From NCBI GenBank assembly GCA_024691765.1, contig JAILNI010000041.1:62001-126000 (forward strand): a stretch of 64,000 nt of DNA. Direction: 5' to 3'. The stretch's first letter is position 1. Every line of letters starts with the position of its first letter. Both the position numbers and the translations under genes were made by a program. Positions 25,589 through 34,596 of the stretch are shown here, in pieces. The stretch is from Bacteroidales bacterium. Lineage in GTDB: Bacteria > Bacteroidota > Bacteroidia > Bacteroidales > UBA932. The notes beneath the pieces were generated by a model. The model searched no databases and had not been told where the DNA came from. It worked only from the letters and a program-made list of their open reading frames with translations.

Positions 25589-26611
25589 ATGGCAGACATC
25601 ATTTTAGGCATAGAATCCTCCTGCGACGACACCTCTGCGGCCGTTATCCGCGACGGTTGGCTGCTCTCGAACGTAATCGCTTCCCAGGATGTCCACAAGG
25701 CATACGGAGGCGTGGTTCCGGAGTTGGCTTCGAGGGCCCACGAGCAGAACATCGTCCCCGTGGTCTCGGAGGCGCTTTCGAGGGCCGGAGTCAGTGCTTC
25801 GGAGCTGACCGCAATCGCGTTTACGCGCGGTCCGGGGCTTCTCGGTTCGCTGCTGGTGGGAACGTCTTTCGCCAAGGCCCTCGGCCTCGCCCTGGATATT
25901 CCTATCGTGATGGTGAACCATCTTCACGGTCATATCCTGGCCTCTTTCGTGAAGGAACCAGGCGTCCCCGTGAGGCAGCCGCAGTTCCCTTATCTCTGCC
26001 TGCTTGTTTCGGGAGGTAACTCCCAGATAGTGAGGGTGGACGCGCCCCTTCAGTTCACCATCCTCGGACAGACCATAGACGATGCCGTAGGGGAGGCCTT
26101 CGACAAGTGCTCCAAGATGATGGGGCTGGGGTACCCCGGCGGTCCGGTCATCGACAGGCTCGCAAAGCTTGGCGATGCGACCCGCTTCAAGTTCGCAAAG
26201 CCGCACATCCCCGGGCTGGACTACTCATTCAGTGGAATAAAGACCTCGCTGCTGTATTTCGTCCGCGACGAGATTGCAAAGGATCCGGACTTCCTTGAGA
26301 AGAACAAGGAGGATATCTGCGCATCATTCCAGAAAACCCTCATCGATATACTGATGGACAAGCTGGTGAAGGCCGCGAAGCAGACAGGCATCCGCGAGAT
26401 AGCCATCGGCGGGGGAGTCTCCGCCAACAGCGGACTGCGTGCACGAATCCAGGAAGAAGGCCGCAGGCGCGGCTGGAACACCTATCTGCCGGCCTTCAAG
26501 TTCACCACCGACAATGCCGCCATGATAGCCATAGCGGGCTACTACAGTTATCTCGCGGGGGAGCGTGCGTCACTCGACGTAGCCCCGGTTTCCAGAATGG
26601 CTGATTTCTAA
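25589..26611 (+). CDS. tsaD: tRNA N6-adenosine threonylcarbamoyltransferase
   Basis: TsaD transfers the threonylcarbamoyl group to A37 of ANN-decoding tRNAs. At 340 residues it is full length. It has the ASKHA-type ATP site (ILGIESSCDDTSAAVI), SRAHEQNIVPV, the metal-binding NHLHGHI, and GGGVSANSGLR near the C-terminus. The ATG at 25589 is taken because it gives the standard MADIILGIESSCDDT start and the -7 box lies upstream of it at 25570-25577; the longer frame runs through the divergent promoter. SRP RNA follows 22 bp downstream. Confidence 0.96.
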   Translation: MADIILGIESSCDDTSAAVIRDGWLLSNVIASQDVHKAYGGVVPELASRAHEQNIVPVVSEALSRAGVSASELTAIAFTRGPGLLGSLLVGTSFAKALGLALDIPIVMVNHLHGHILASFVKEPGVPVRQPQFPYLCLLVSGGNSQIVRVDAPLQFTILGQTIDDAVGEAFDKCSKMMGLGYPGGPVIDRLAKLGDATRFKFAKPHIPGLDYSFSGIKTSLLYFVRDEIAKDPDFLEKNKEDICASFQKTLIDILMDKLVKAAKQTGIREIAIGGGVSANSGLRARIQEEGRRRGWNTYLPAFKFTTDNAAMIAIAGYYSYLAGERASLDVAPVSRMADF

Positions 26612-26621
26612 AAATTATTCT

Positions 26622-26629
26622 TATCTTTG
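26622..26629 (+). promoter_or_regulatory. -7 box of the SRP RNA gene
   Basis: TATCTTTG, placed 5 bp before the closing stem of the RNA. Confidence 0.65.
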
Positions 26630-26633
26630 CGCC

Positions 26634-26738
26634 GGGGAAAGTCGTACACGACCAGCTCCCTCTGAACTCCCCCAGGGCAGGAATGCAGCAAGGGTAGGAG
26701 GTCGTAGCGGTGCGATGTGCTAAGCTTTCCCTTTTTTT
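26634..26738 (+). ncRNA. ffs: Signal recognition particle RNA (small bacterial type)
   Basis: GGGAAAG (26635-26641) pairs with CTTTCCC (26725-26731), closing a hairpin of about 100 nt followed by a T-run. At the apex, GCA-GGAA-TGC forms the GGAA tetraloop; its flanks CAGG and AGCAAGG make the asymmetric internal loop bound by the Ffh M domain. It has its own -7 box, and ffh is at 44.5 kb. The next gene starts 4 bp past the T-run. Confidence 0.9.
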
Positions 26739-26741
26739 GTT

Positions 26742-28094
26742 ATGTATTCCGATGTATTGGTGATCGGCGGCGGTGCGGCGGGTCTTATGGCGGCCTGCAG
26801 CGCGGCGCGTACCCTGGCTGCGGCGGGTTCTTCCGCCTCGGTCACGGTGCTCGAACGCATGCCCCGCCCGGCCCGCAAGATTATGATTACCGGCAAGGGC
26901 CGCTGCAATTTCACCAATGTAAAAGACTGGAATTCATTCAGTTCCCATATCCGCACAAACCCGAATATCGTTCGGCCTGCGTTCTACAACTTCACGCCTT
27001 CAGATTCCCTGGCCTTCTTTGAAGGGCTCGGCATGCCCACGGTGGTTGAGCGTGGCGACCGTGCCTATCCGGCCAGCCATCATGCTTCCGACGTGGTTGA
27101 CGCGCTGGTCCGCGCCTGCACCGCAGCCGGCGTGAAGATTATCACCGGGGTCGAGGCCAAACAGATAGAATACGGAGTTTCCACCAAAACCGGTCAGGGA
27201 AGCTTCAGGGTAGACGGGAACTACCGTTCAGACTGCCTAATCATTGCAACCGGCGGGCTCAGCTATCCCACAACAGGCAGCACGGGTGACGGCTACCGTT
27301 TCGCCGAAGCTGCCGGCCACAGCATCACTCCGTTGTTCCCGTCGCTGACCGCCTTGGTTCCAAAAGGTTACAAACAAAGCGGCCTTTCGCCTGTCGAGAC
27401 TGTGCCACAGCCTGATAATCCTCATCACGTAGACCGAAGCATACCTCTGGCGGATCTCGGCAAGGCCCTTTGCGGCGTGCAGCTGAAGAACATAGGAGTT
27501 CAGTTGCTCGTGGAAGGCACTGTAGCGCAGGAAGAATTTGGCGACATCGACTTTACCGACGGCGGTCTCGAAGGGCCGCTCGGGTTCCAGATCAGCAGAA
27601 AGGCCGTCAAATCCATGATTAACGGTTCCCGCGTGGCCGTGGTTTTGGATCTCAAGCATGGGGTGCCCGAGGAAGAACTCACGGCTCGCATTGCCGAGTT
27701 GAAGAATCAGGTTGAGAAAGATCCCCGCAGCAGGAGGCTTTCCGACAAGGAAAAGAACCGTATCCTGCTGGGCAAGCTCATGCCATGGGACCTGATTCCT
27801 GCCTTCAGGCTCATGAATCCCGGGTTGAAAGAGCCGGCCGTCATAGCAAGCGCTCTCAAGTGCTGGCGCTTCGATATGGAAGGCTACGTAGGATACGAAC
27901 GCGCAGTTGTTACTGCAGGCGGTGTGGACACCTCCGAGGTGATTGCCAAGACTCTGGAATCCCGCAAGATGCCAGGTCTCTTTTTCTGCGGTGAAGTACT
28001 GGATATCGACGCCGACACCGGCGGTTACAACCTGCATCTCGCCTTCGCCACCGGAAAACTTGCCGGCGAATCCGCTGCTAAGGCTCTTCTTTAG
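26742..28094 (+). CDS. BaiN/HI0933-like FAD-dependent oxidoreductase
   Basis: 450 residues of the HI0933/BaiN flavoprotein family. The dinucleotide-binding start is VLVIGGGAAGLMAACSAA, and the diagnostic motif is KIMITGKGRCNFTN. The later GGLSYPTTGSTGDGYRFAEAAGH and C-terminal FFCGEVLDIDADTGGYNLHLAFATGKLAG are also family hallmarks. Some members reduce C=C bonds in bile-acid intermediates, but most are uncharacterised, so the substrate is not assigned. It begins directly after the SRP RNA U-tract and has no promoter of its own, so it may depend on read-through. Confidence 0.9.
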   Translation: MYSDVLVIGGGAAGLMAACSAARTLAAAGSSASVTVLERMPRPARKIMITGKGRCNFTNVKDWNSFSSHIRTNPNIVRPAFYNFTPSDSLAFFEGLGMPTVVERGDRAYPASHHASDVVDALVRACTAAGVKIITGVEAKQIEYGVSTKTGQGSFRVDGNYRSDCLIIATGGLSYPTTGSTGDGYRFAEAAGHSITPLFPSLTALVPKGYKQSGLSPVETVPQPDNPHHVDRSIPLADLGKALCGVQLKNIGVQLLVEGTVAQEEFGDIDFTDGGLEGPLGFQISRKAVKSMINGSRVAVVLDLKHGVPEEELTARIAELKNQVEKDPRSRRLSDKEKNRILLGKLMPWDLIPAFRLMNPGLKEPAVIASALKCWRFDMEGYVGYERAVVTAGGVDTSEVIAKTLESRKMPGLFFCGEVLDIDADTGGYNLHLAFATGKLAGESAAKALL

Positions 28095-28155
28095 TGAGTT
28101 GTGCTTCACCCAACACCGGGGGCGCGCAAGGTCACAAATGCAAACCCGCCCTGGT

Positions 28156-28626
28156 TTAAATGCTGTCGAAAATAAGTGGCAGGATGTCGTCGACGCGGTC
28201 GAACTTCCAGATGATGCCGTCGCCTACCATGATTACGCTCATGGGCTTGCCGGCTTTGGTCTGGTATTGGGCCATTACCTGGCGGCAGGCTCCGCAGGGA
28301 GTCGCGGGGCTTTTGGCAAGACGCCCGTGGACACCCCCCGCGATGGCTATGCTCTCCATGTCCTTTTCGGGATGGTTGGCGCTTGCAGAGAACATGGCGG
28401 TGCGCTCGGCGCAGAGGCCGCTCGGAAATGCGGCGTTCTCCTGGTTGGCGCCATGGACAATCACGTCTCCTGTGAGCCTTACGGCCGCTCCGACGTGAAA
28501 GTGCGAATACGGGGCGTAGGCTCCCTGCATGGCTTTGATGGCCTCTTCGGCAAGGGTCCTGTCGGCGGGTTCCAGCTCGGCGAGGGAGCTGTATTCGTGG
28601 TACTTTATATTGATCTGCTTATCCAT
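28156..28626 (-). CDS. cdd: Cytidine deaminase
   Basis: Converts cytidine/deoxycytidine to uridine/deoxyuridine in pyrimidine salvage. At 156 residues it is the homotetrameric type. Zinc and catalytic motifs are complete: AYAPYSHFHVGAAV, the CAE motif in NAAFPSGLCAERTA, and PCGACRQ. The start is 2 bp after the upstream porin-like gene's stop on the same strand. Convergent with the BaiN-like gene. Confidence 0.96.
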   Translation of the reverse strand: MDKQINIKYHEYSSLAELEPADRTLAEEAIKAMQGAYAPYSHFHVGAAVRLTGDVIVHGANQENAAFPSGLCAERTAMFSASANHPEKDMESIAIAGGVHGRLAKSPATPCGACRQVMAQYQTKAGKPMSVIMVGDGIIWKFDRVDDILPLIFDSI

Positions 28627-28628
28627 AT

Positions 28629-29702
28629 CTAAAGAATTCTGAGCTTGTAAATCAGGCCGATTTCAGCCCTCGCCGTAGTGAAAGGCGAAGGCAGGGAAGG
28701 GCCGTTGAACATGATGTGATGAGCGGTACCGCAGATGAAGAAGCGCAGGTCCTGCGATTCCACCGGGTAGTATTCGAGGCTGCAGAGGCCGAGGAAACTG
28801 CTGCGATAGCGGCCTCCGGAGTCGAAGGCAACGTCGTCCCAGCAGCCCTTGACGACCAGGTTCCATCCGGGAGCGAACTGCCAGAAAGCCTTGAGTATCT
28901 TGCTGTTGTACCATATCTCTCCCTTTCCGGAGAGGGCGGCGGCCCCAAGGTCGAAAGTGGCTATGCCCACGCGGTCGGCCCCGTCTTTTTCGAGCATGAA
29001 GTCGGCGTACCACTGGAAGTGCGGATAATTGAACTTTATACCGCCGTTGAGGAGTTTTGCATATTTGCCGTTTCCGAGGGTCATGCCACCGATGGCGCAG
29101 CGGGTCAGCACACGGCCGTCGCCGAACCGTGCGTTCCAGTTGAGCAGCGTGCTCAGAGGATAACGGGCCGGTATGAGGTCGTTGGTCGGATCGCTCAGTT
29201 CGAAAACGAATTCATGCACTTCCGAAGGCCTCCAGATGAAGTCCACACCGGCATAGAAGATGTCGATATGGTTCATGTAATCGGAGTACTGGTATATGTA
29301 GAGAGGTACTTCGTCGTAGTCGAAACCGCCCCAGTGCTGGCATATCTTTCCCGCCTCCACGGCAAACTGGCTGCAGGGGCTGTAGCCCACGAACGCCATG
29401 TCAGTTCCCTTGGCGAAAGAATCGAGGCTGCCGGCGGCGAAGGGTTTGCGCAGGTTCTGGCGGAAACGGTAGTAGAGCCTGTCGTTGATGCTGCCTTTCA
29501 TGTCGAGACGGAAGTCCCTTGCCCTGAAAGCCCCGGAAAGGGGGGCCGTGGCATTCTCGTCACCGTTGGAAAGCTGGTAGGAACCGGCCAGGTCGAATTC
29601 CAGATGGAAGGAGCCGGAATCCTGTGCCAGGGCAGGGCCATGCGAAAACACGCTTATGGTTACAATTATTAAGGCTGAAAGCCCGAATTGTGCTATTCTC
29701 AT
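28629..29702 (-). CDS. Porin-like outer-membrane beta-barrel protein (OprO/P type)
   Basis: 357 residues with a cleavable signal (ends near PALAQDS) and alternating aromatic/polar beta strands throughout, such as FRLDMKGSINDRLYYRFRQNL and FAVEAGKICQHWGGFDYDE, ending in an aromatic-rich strand (AEIGLIYKLRIL). These match the phosphate-selective porin O/P family of Bacteroidota. Specificity is not predictable. It is transcribed into cdd (2-bp gap). A near-consensus -7 box (CATCTTTG on the minus strand, 29720-29713) precedes the ATG. Confidence 0.8.
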   Translation of the reverse strand: MRIAQFGLSALIIVTISVFSHGPALAQDSGSFHLEFDLAGSYQLSNGDENATAPLSGAFRARDFRLDMKGSINDRLYYRFRQNLRKPFAAGSLDSFAKGTDMAFVGYSPCSQFAVEAGKICQHWGGFDYDEVPLYIYQYSDYMNHIDIFYAGVDFIWRPSEVHEFVFELSDPTNDLIPARYPLSTLLNWNARFGDGRVLTRCAIGGMTLGNGKYAKLLNGGIKFNYPHFQWYADFMLEKDGADRVGIATFDLGAAALSGKGEIWYNSKILKAFWQFAPGWNLVVKGCWDDVAFDSGGRYRSSFLGLCSLEYYPVESQDLRFFICGTAHHIMFNGPSLPSPFTTARAEIGLIYKLRIL

Positions 29703-29753
29703 ATGGTAAATACAAAGATGGCAAATAATTTTGAATTTGACTATCTTTGCGAC

Positions 29754-31094
29754 GTGAAATCGAACTTGAAGATATGCGTGGGCCTGTCGGGAGGAGTTGA
29801 TTCCTCGGTCGCGGCGCTGCTTCTAAAGAGGCAGGGTTACGACGTGTTCGCCATGTTCATGCAGAACTGGAGCGACACCACCGGAACCCTTCACGGCGAC
29901 TGCGAATGGGAGGAGGAGCGCTTCGTGGCCGAAATGGTGGCCCGCAAGCTCGAGATTCCCTTCTATTTCGTGAATCTTTCCGGGGAGTACCGAAAAAGGG
30001 TGGTGGACTACATGTTCGACGAGTATTCCAGGGGCCGCACCCCGAATCCTGACGTACTCTGCAACAGGGAGATAAAGTTCGACGCCTTCCTTTCGGTCGC
30101 CCGCAAGATGGGGGCGGACATGGTGGCTACGGGGCACTACTGCCGTAAGGCTCAGGCCACCGGCCAGGACGGAAAACCCCTTTTCGACGCCGACGGCAAG
30201 CCCCTCTGGAGCATACTTGAAGGGTCCGACCCGAACAAGGACCAGAGCTATTTCCTTTGCCAGCTTACGCAGGATCAGCTTTCGGCCGCCCTTTTCCCCA
30301 TCGGCGACCTTCCCAAGCCCGAAGTGAGGCGCCTGGCCCATGAGGCGGAGCTGCCTTCGGCCGACAAGAAGGATTCCCAGGGCATCTGTTTTGTCGGGAA
30401 GGTGGACCTTCCCACTTTTCTCCAGCAGCAGCTTCGCAGCGTAGAGGGCGACGTGGTGGAGATGCTGCCGGCATACTATGATTCGAACGGACTGCACGTG
30501 CGACAGCAGGAACTCCTCCGCCGCGGCGGCCCGTGGAGCGACGCGGACCTGGCCCTTCTGGCCGAGCCCCTCTCTTACGCCGACGTGGAACTGGAGAAGG
30601 AATTCTACCGCAGCGGAAAGCACCATACAAAGAAGGAGCGATTCCGAGAAAACGGCCTCTGGAAGTATGCCGGCAGGCATGAGGGGGCGCAGTTCTTCAC
30701 CCAGGGCCAGCGAAAGGGGCTGGCTATAGGCGGCCACCAATACCCGCTTTTCGTGGTGGGTACCGATGTTGCCCGCAACATGGTTTTCGTGGGCGAGGGA
30801 GAGCGTTTCCCCGGACTCTTCCGCAGCGCCCTTCGCATAGCCCCGGACGAGATACACTGGATAAGGCAGGACAAGGCGCTGAAGCCTTCGGAGGAACTGA
30901 GGGTGAGCGTGCGTATACGTTACCGCCAGCCTTTGCAGGGAGCGACTCTCTTAATGCGCGAAACAGGCCTCTACATCGTTTTCGACGAGCCCCAGCGCAG
31001 CATTACCCCGGGCCAGTTCGCCGCCTGGTACATAAAGACCGGGCCCGGCGGCCAGGACTATGAGATGCTGGGCAGCGGGGTCATAGACAAATAG
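29754..31094 (+). CDS. mnmA: tRNA-specific 2-thiouridylase MnmA
   Basis: MnmA adds sulfur to U34 of Lys/Glu/Gln tRNAs. The PP-loop motif is GLSGGVDSSVAALLL near the start. The two catalytic cysteines are in NPDVLCNREIKF and DSQGICFVG. KDQSYFLCQL and the C-terminal beta-barrel (GQFAAWYI) are also present. The likely start is the GTG at 29754, 5 bp after the -7 box TATCTTTG (29742-29749), giving 446 residues; upstream in-frame ATGs lie before or in the promoter. This GTG start is weakly supported. Two bases separate it from the next gene. Confidence 0.93.
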   Translation: MKSNLKICVGLSGGVDSSVAALLLKRQGYDVFAMFMQNWSDTTGTLHGDCEWEEERFVAEMVARKLEIPFYFVNLSGEYRKRVVDYMFDEYSRGRTPNPDVLCNREIKFDAFLSVARKMGADMVATGHYCRKAQATGQDGKPLFDADGKPLWSILEGSDPNKDQSYFLCQLTQDQLSAALFPIGDLPKPEVRRLAHEAELPSADKKDSQGICFVGKVDLPTFLQQQLRSVEGDVVEMLPAYYDSNGLHVRQQELLRRGGPWSDADLALLAEPLSYADVELEKEFYRSGKHHTKKERFRENGLWKYAGRHEGAQFFTQGQRKGLAIGGHQYPLFVVGTDVARNMVFVGEGERFPGLFRSALRIAPDEIHWIRQDKALKPSEELRVSVRIRYRQPLQGATLLMRETGLYIVFDEPQRSITPGQFAAWYIKTGPGGQDYEMLGSGVIDK

Positions 31095-31096
31095 TC

Positions 31097-32632
31097 ATGA
31101 AGGAATTCGAGATAGCGGTACCGGTGGGCCATGAGCCTTCGGCAAAGCAGATTGAGGCACAGGCCGGAGGTTTGCAGGCCGTGCTGGTGAAACGCAGCCT
31201 GGACGCCCGCAAGGAACCGCTGTGGCGATACAGGTATGAGGCCTATGCCGCCGGAGAATACCAGCCTTACAGTCTTCCTGAATACCGTGACGTCAAATCG
31301 GCTCCTTCAGTAATCGTGGTTGGAGCGGGGCCGGCAGGGATGTTCGCAGCCCTAAAACTCCTTACACTGGGATTGAAACCCGTGGTGCTTGAGCGCGGAA
31401 AGGATGTTCACGCGCGCAAGGTGGACATGGCCGAACTATCGCGCCAGGGCAGGGTGAACCCGGATTCGAACTATTGCTACGGCGAGGGCGGTGCAGGTGC
31501 CTTTTCCGATGGAAAACTCTATACCCGTTCCTCCAAGAGGGGAGACAATCGCGAGGTCCTGTACCAGTTGGTGCAGTTCGGAGCTTCGAAGGAGATACTC
31601 TACGAAGCCCATCCCCACATAGGTTCCGACAGGCTCCCCGCCGTAGTCGAGAACATTCGCGACTGCGTGCTTGAACACGGAGGAGAGTACTATTTCGGGG
31701 CCCGTGTGATAGGAATCGAAGGCAAGGCGGGAGACTTCAGCGTTCTCACTGCGGACGGAACAGAATACAAGGGAATTGCTGTCATACTCGCCACGGGCCA
31801 TTCCGCCCGCGACGTCTATGAAATGCTGCAGAATGAAGGAGGCGCGCTGGAAGCCAAGGGATTCGCCCTTGGTGTGAGGGTGGAGCATCCTCAGGAGAAG
31901 ATCAATTATGCCCAGTACAGCGGACGCTGGCGTCCGGGAATGCCTGCAGCCGAATACTCTTTCGTGGAACAGCAGGACGGCCGCGGAGTGTTTTCCTTCT
32001 GCATGTGTCCTGGAGGCATCCTCGTTCCTTCTGCAACCGAGGCCGGAACGGTGGTTCTGAACGGAATGTCCAATTCGTCCCGAAACGGCCGCTTTGCGAA
32101 TTCTGGAGTCGTGGTGCAGATAAACCCCGAAGACGTTCCCGGCAACGACCCCTTCCGCATGATGGACTTCCAGCATTCCGTGGAAACGAAGATGTTCGAA
32201 TACTGCGAATCGGTAAGGCGTGCAGGCGGACAGGCTCCGGCCAATCCGATGGCGGCCCCTGCCCAGAGGCTTGAGGATTTCTGCGAAGGCCGCGTGTCGC
32301 GGACTCTTCCCGAGACCACATATCATCCCGGAATCGTGAGCGCGCCTCTCCATCAGTTGCTTCCTCCCATGGTTGCCGACAGGTTGCGCAGGGTATTCCC
32401 GCGTGTCAAAATAAGGAACTACTGTGTGCCGGGAGCAGGGCTTGTGCTGGGAGTGGAGTCCCGCACCTCGAGCCCGGTTCGAATACCGCGCGATCCTGAA
32501 ACGCTTCAGTACACTTCAGTTCCCGGAATATGGCCGGCAGGAGAAGGCGCCGGATATGCAGGAGGAATAGTGTCGAGCGCCATAGACGGCATACGCTGTG
32601 CGGCAGCCGTGGCGGAAACTCTCAAGGGCTGA
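31097..32632 (+). CDS. FAD-dependent dehydrogenase (COG2509 type)
   Basis: 511 residues. An N-terminal ferredoxin-like segment (about 1-75) precedes the FAD-binding motif VIVVGAGPAGMFAALKLL. NYCYGEGGAGAFSDGKLYTR, ILATGHSARDVYEML, the FSFCMCPGG Cys motif and the C-terminal PAGEGAGYAGGIVSSAIDG are characteristic of this large uncharacterised flavoprotein family. The natural substrate is unknown. It is probably co-transcribed with mnmA, to which it is nearly joined; no functional link can be claimed. Confidence 0.88.
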   Translation: MKEFEIAVPVGHEPSAKQIEAQAGGLQAVLVKRSLDARKEPLWRYRYEAYAAGEYQPYSLPEYRDVKSAPSVIVVGAGPAGMFAALKLLTLGLKPVVLERGKDVHARKVDMAELSRQGRVNPDSNYCYGEGGAGAFSDGKLYTRSSKRGDNREVLYQLVQFGASKEILYEAHPHIGSDRLPAVVENIRDCVLEHGGEYYFGARVIGIEGKAGDFSVLTADGTEYKGIAVILATGHSARDVYEMLQNEGGALEAKGFALGVRVEHPQEKINYAQYSGRWRPGMPAAEYSFVEQQDGRGVFSFCMCPGGILVPSATEAGTVVLNGMSNSSRNGRFANSGVVVQINPEDVPGNDPFRMMDFQHSVETKMFEYCESVRRAGGQAPANPMAAPAQRLEDFCEGRVSRTLPETTYHPGIVSAPLHQLLPPMVADRLRRVFPRVKIRNYCVPGAGLVLGVESRTSSPVRIPRDPETLQYTSVPGIWPAGEGAGYAGGIVSSAIDGIRCAAAVAETLKG

Positions 32633-32636
32633 AGAC

Positions 32637-33332
32637 TCAGGCCTTTATAAGGGCAAAAACCAGATTTTCAAGTATGTAGCAGGTCGCGATTCCGAAAGGT
32701 ATCGCGCTCCAGTGCCATCCCAGAACTATAGTCAGGACGGCAATTGCCACCAGCATGCTTGCGAGGAAGGGGAGTTTGATGTTTTCCGGCCATTCCGCCT
32801 TTTTGCCAAGTCCTTTGAAAGAAAAGAAAGGGAGCTCGCAAACGAGCAGGACGCAGATTGCCGCAGCAAGCAGGGCTACCGCCCACCATGGGGAAAACAG
32901 AAGTGCGAGCAGCGACTCAGTACGGGCTCCGCAGTAAGTGGCGAGGGCCCCGCACAGAAGGGCAGCTCCCGGTGTGGGGAGCCCCAGGAAAGAACTGTGC
33001 TGGCGCTCGTCGATATTGAATTTTGCCAGGCGCACTGCGCTGAAAACGGCAATCAGAAGGGGCAGGGGATTGAGGGAGTGTACGCTCAGCATAACGGCCG
33101 GAAGCACTCCGAAACTCACCACGTCCGAAAGCGAATCCAGCTGGCCCCCGATGGGGGAAGAGGCCTTAAAGATGCGCGCGGCGAAGCCGTCAAGAAAATC
33201 GAACATGGCTGCCGCGAGCATGCAGAGGAAAGCCGCCTCCGGCAAACCCTTGAAGGCAAAATAAAGCCCCACAATCCCCGAGAGGAGATTGCAGGACGTA
33301 ATTGCGTTCGGAATGTGGTTCTTCAGGGCCAC
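32637..33332 (-). CDS. pssA: CDP-diacylglycerol-serine O-phosphatidyltransferase
   Basis: PssA joins CDP-diacylglycerol and serine to make phosphatidylserine, the precursor of phosphatidylethanolamine. The 231-residue membrane protein has the CDP-alcohol phosphotransferase motif, read here as DFLDGFAAR...GGQLDSLSD (about residues 45-68), and about six to seven hydrophobic segments. It lies 7 bp downstream of the C1 peptidase gene on the same strand and converges with the FAD dehydrogenase gene. Confidence 0.93.
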   Translation of the reverse strand: MALKNHIPNAITSCNLLSGIVGLYFAFKGLPEAAFLCMLAAAMFDFLDGFAARIFKASSPIGGQLDSLSDVVSFGVLPAVMLSVHSLNPLPLLIAVFSAVRLAKFNIDERQHSSFLGLPTPGAALLCGALATYCGARTESLLALLFSPWWAVALLAAAICVLLVCELPFFSFKGLGKKAEWPENIKLPFLASMLVAIAVLTIVLGWHWSAIPFGIATCYILENLVFALIKA

Positions 33333-33339
33333 GGGCGGG

Positions 33340-34524
33340 CTACTTAATTCCTATCTTGTTCTTGAGGTCCCTGGGCAGGCAGTCCTTGTGGATCATGATG
33401 TCCAGGGTCTGGTTGCGGACGTAGGCCTCGGTGGCATACCATATTCCGTGGTATTTGCCGGTGTCACCCCAGGAGTTCTTCACCATGTAGTACTTGTTGC
33501 CGAACTGGTCGCGGGCTATGCCGAAAATCTGCATTCCGTGGTCGTCGGTGATGTATTTGCGATCGAACCCTTCCTGACGGCTTTCCTGGGTGGCGACCTT
33601 TTCCTTCGGGGCCTCCACTACTTTTTCTTCCTCCTTGCCTACCCAGTGCTCCTTGTCGGAACCGGCCGCAAGGGCGTCGGTGTCCACCAGCACGGCAAGT
33701 CCGTCGCGGGTGAAGCCGGGATCGGACACGTCGGCGCCCCAGGCTGCGGTGTAACCGTTGTTGAGGGCCGCGTCGAGTATGTTCATAAGCTCGTCGATGG
33801 GAACGTTCCAGGCCTTATCCCAGCGCCAGTTGTCACAGACCTCGATGGCGAAGTCGGTGTAGAAGGGGTGATGGGTATAGGAAGTGAGGGTGATGTAGTT
33901 CTTCGGGTCAATCTTCATGGCGTCGCGGTAGCTCTGGGCGGTGTAGTTCTTTCCGTCCACCTTGAACTGGGTGGGAATCTCTCCGAGATAGGCGTCAAGC
34001 ACGCCGTCGAAGCCCTTCTTCCATGCGGTGCTGAGGCGGTTACGGTTCGGAACCTTGGCCACTGCGTTGACATAAGCCTTCAGCACGGCATCCATCTCCG
34101 CCTGTTCGGGCAGCTCGGAGCCGTAGTTCATTCCGGAATAGGCGCTCTGCGGCACTATTCCGTAGTCGCGTATGATATCAAGCACGTCGTCGGCCTCGCT
34201 GCCGGCCGCGAAGGCCAGCTTGCCGTCGAGACGGACATATTTGTCGGCCCTGTCGGAGTAGGACTTGTGGACCACGAACATCTCGGAGAAGTCGGGATAT
34301 TTGAGGGTGTCCTTGATGTTGCAGATGCGTATGGCTTCGGACTCGAAGAAGCCGAGGGCCGAGAAGGCCCAGCAGGTGCCGCTGCGGTTCTGGTTCTTTA
34401 CACTGGTAATCGGGTTTGCCTTAACCGTTTCGAATTCATATTCGGGGAACTGTACCTTTGGCTTCTGTGCGAGGGCGCCCAGCGAAACGAGCGCCGCGAG
34501 TGTTGCAACTACTAACTTTTTCAT
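33340..34524 (-). CDS. Exported papain-like (C1B, bleomycin-hydrolase-like) peptidase
   Basis: The 394-residue protein starts with a signal peptide (MKKLVVATLAALVSLGALAQ). The ATG at 34524 is chosen over one 10 codons upstream because it starts the signal and stands after the -7 box. The triad is visible: Cys in NQNRSGTCWAFSA, His in DDHGMQIFG, Asn in VKNSWGDTG. C1B relatives are aminopeptidases, but here the enzyme is exported to the periplasm. A charged linker (about 290-315, EEEKVVEAPKEKV) precedes the His region. Cleavage preference is not predictable. Confidence 0.92.
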   Translation of the reverse strand: MKKLVVATLAALVSLGALAQKPKVQFPEYEFETVKANPITSVKNQNRSGTCWAFSALGFFESEAIRICNIKDTLKYPDFSEMFVVHKSYSDRADKYVRLDGKLAFAAGSEADDVLDIIRDYGIVPQSAYSGMNYGSELPEQAEMDAVLKAYVNAVAKVPNRNRLSTAWKKGFDGVLDAYLGEIPTQFKVDGKNYTAQSYRDAMKIDPKNYITLTSYTHHPFYTDFAIEVCDNWRWDKAWNVPIDELMNILDAALNNGYTAAWGADVSDPGFTRDGLAVLVDTDALAAGSDKEHWVGKEEEKVVEAPKEKVATQESRQEGFDRKYITDDHGMQIFGIARDQFGNKYYMVKNSWGDTGKYHGIWYATEAYVRNQTLDIMIHKDCLPRDLKNKIGIK

Positions 34525-34562
34525 ATCTGACAATTCTTTTTTGCGTGTTGGCAAGATTCTTA

Positions 34563-34591
34563 CAAAGATAGTGTTTTTTATATTAACTTTG
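34563..34591. promoter_or_regulatory. Divergent promoters (C1 peptidase / lipoprotein operon)
   Basis: The minus strand reads TATCTTTG (34570-34563) for the peptidase; the plus strand reads TAACTTTG (34584-34591), 5 bp before the lipoprotein ATG at 34597. Confidence 0.65.
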
Positions 34592-34596
34592 CAGTG

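Noticed and set aside
28095..28155. Possible gene or RNA in the gap between the BaiN-like gene and cdd
   Set aside because: 61 bp between convergent stops, with no hairpin or ORF worth calling.
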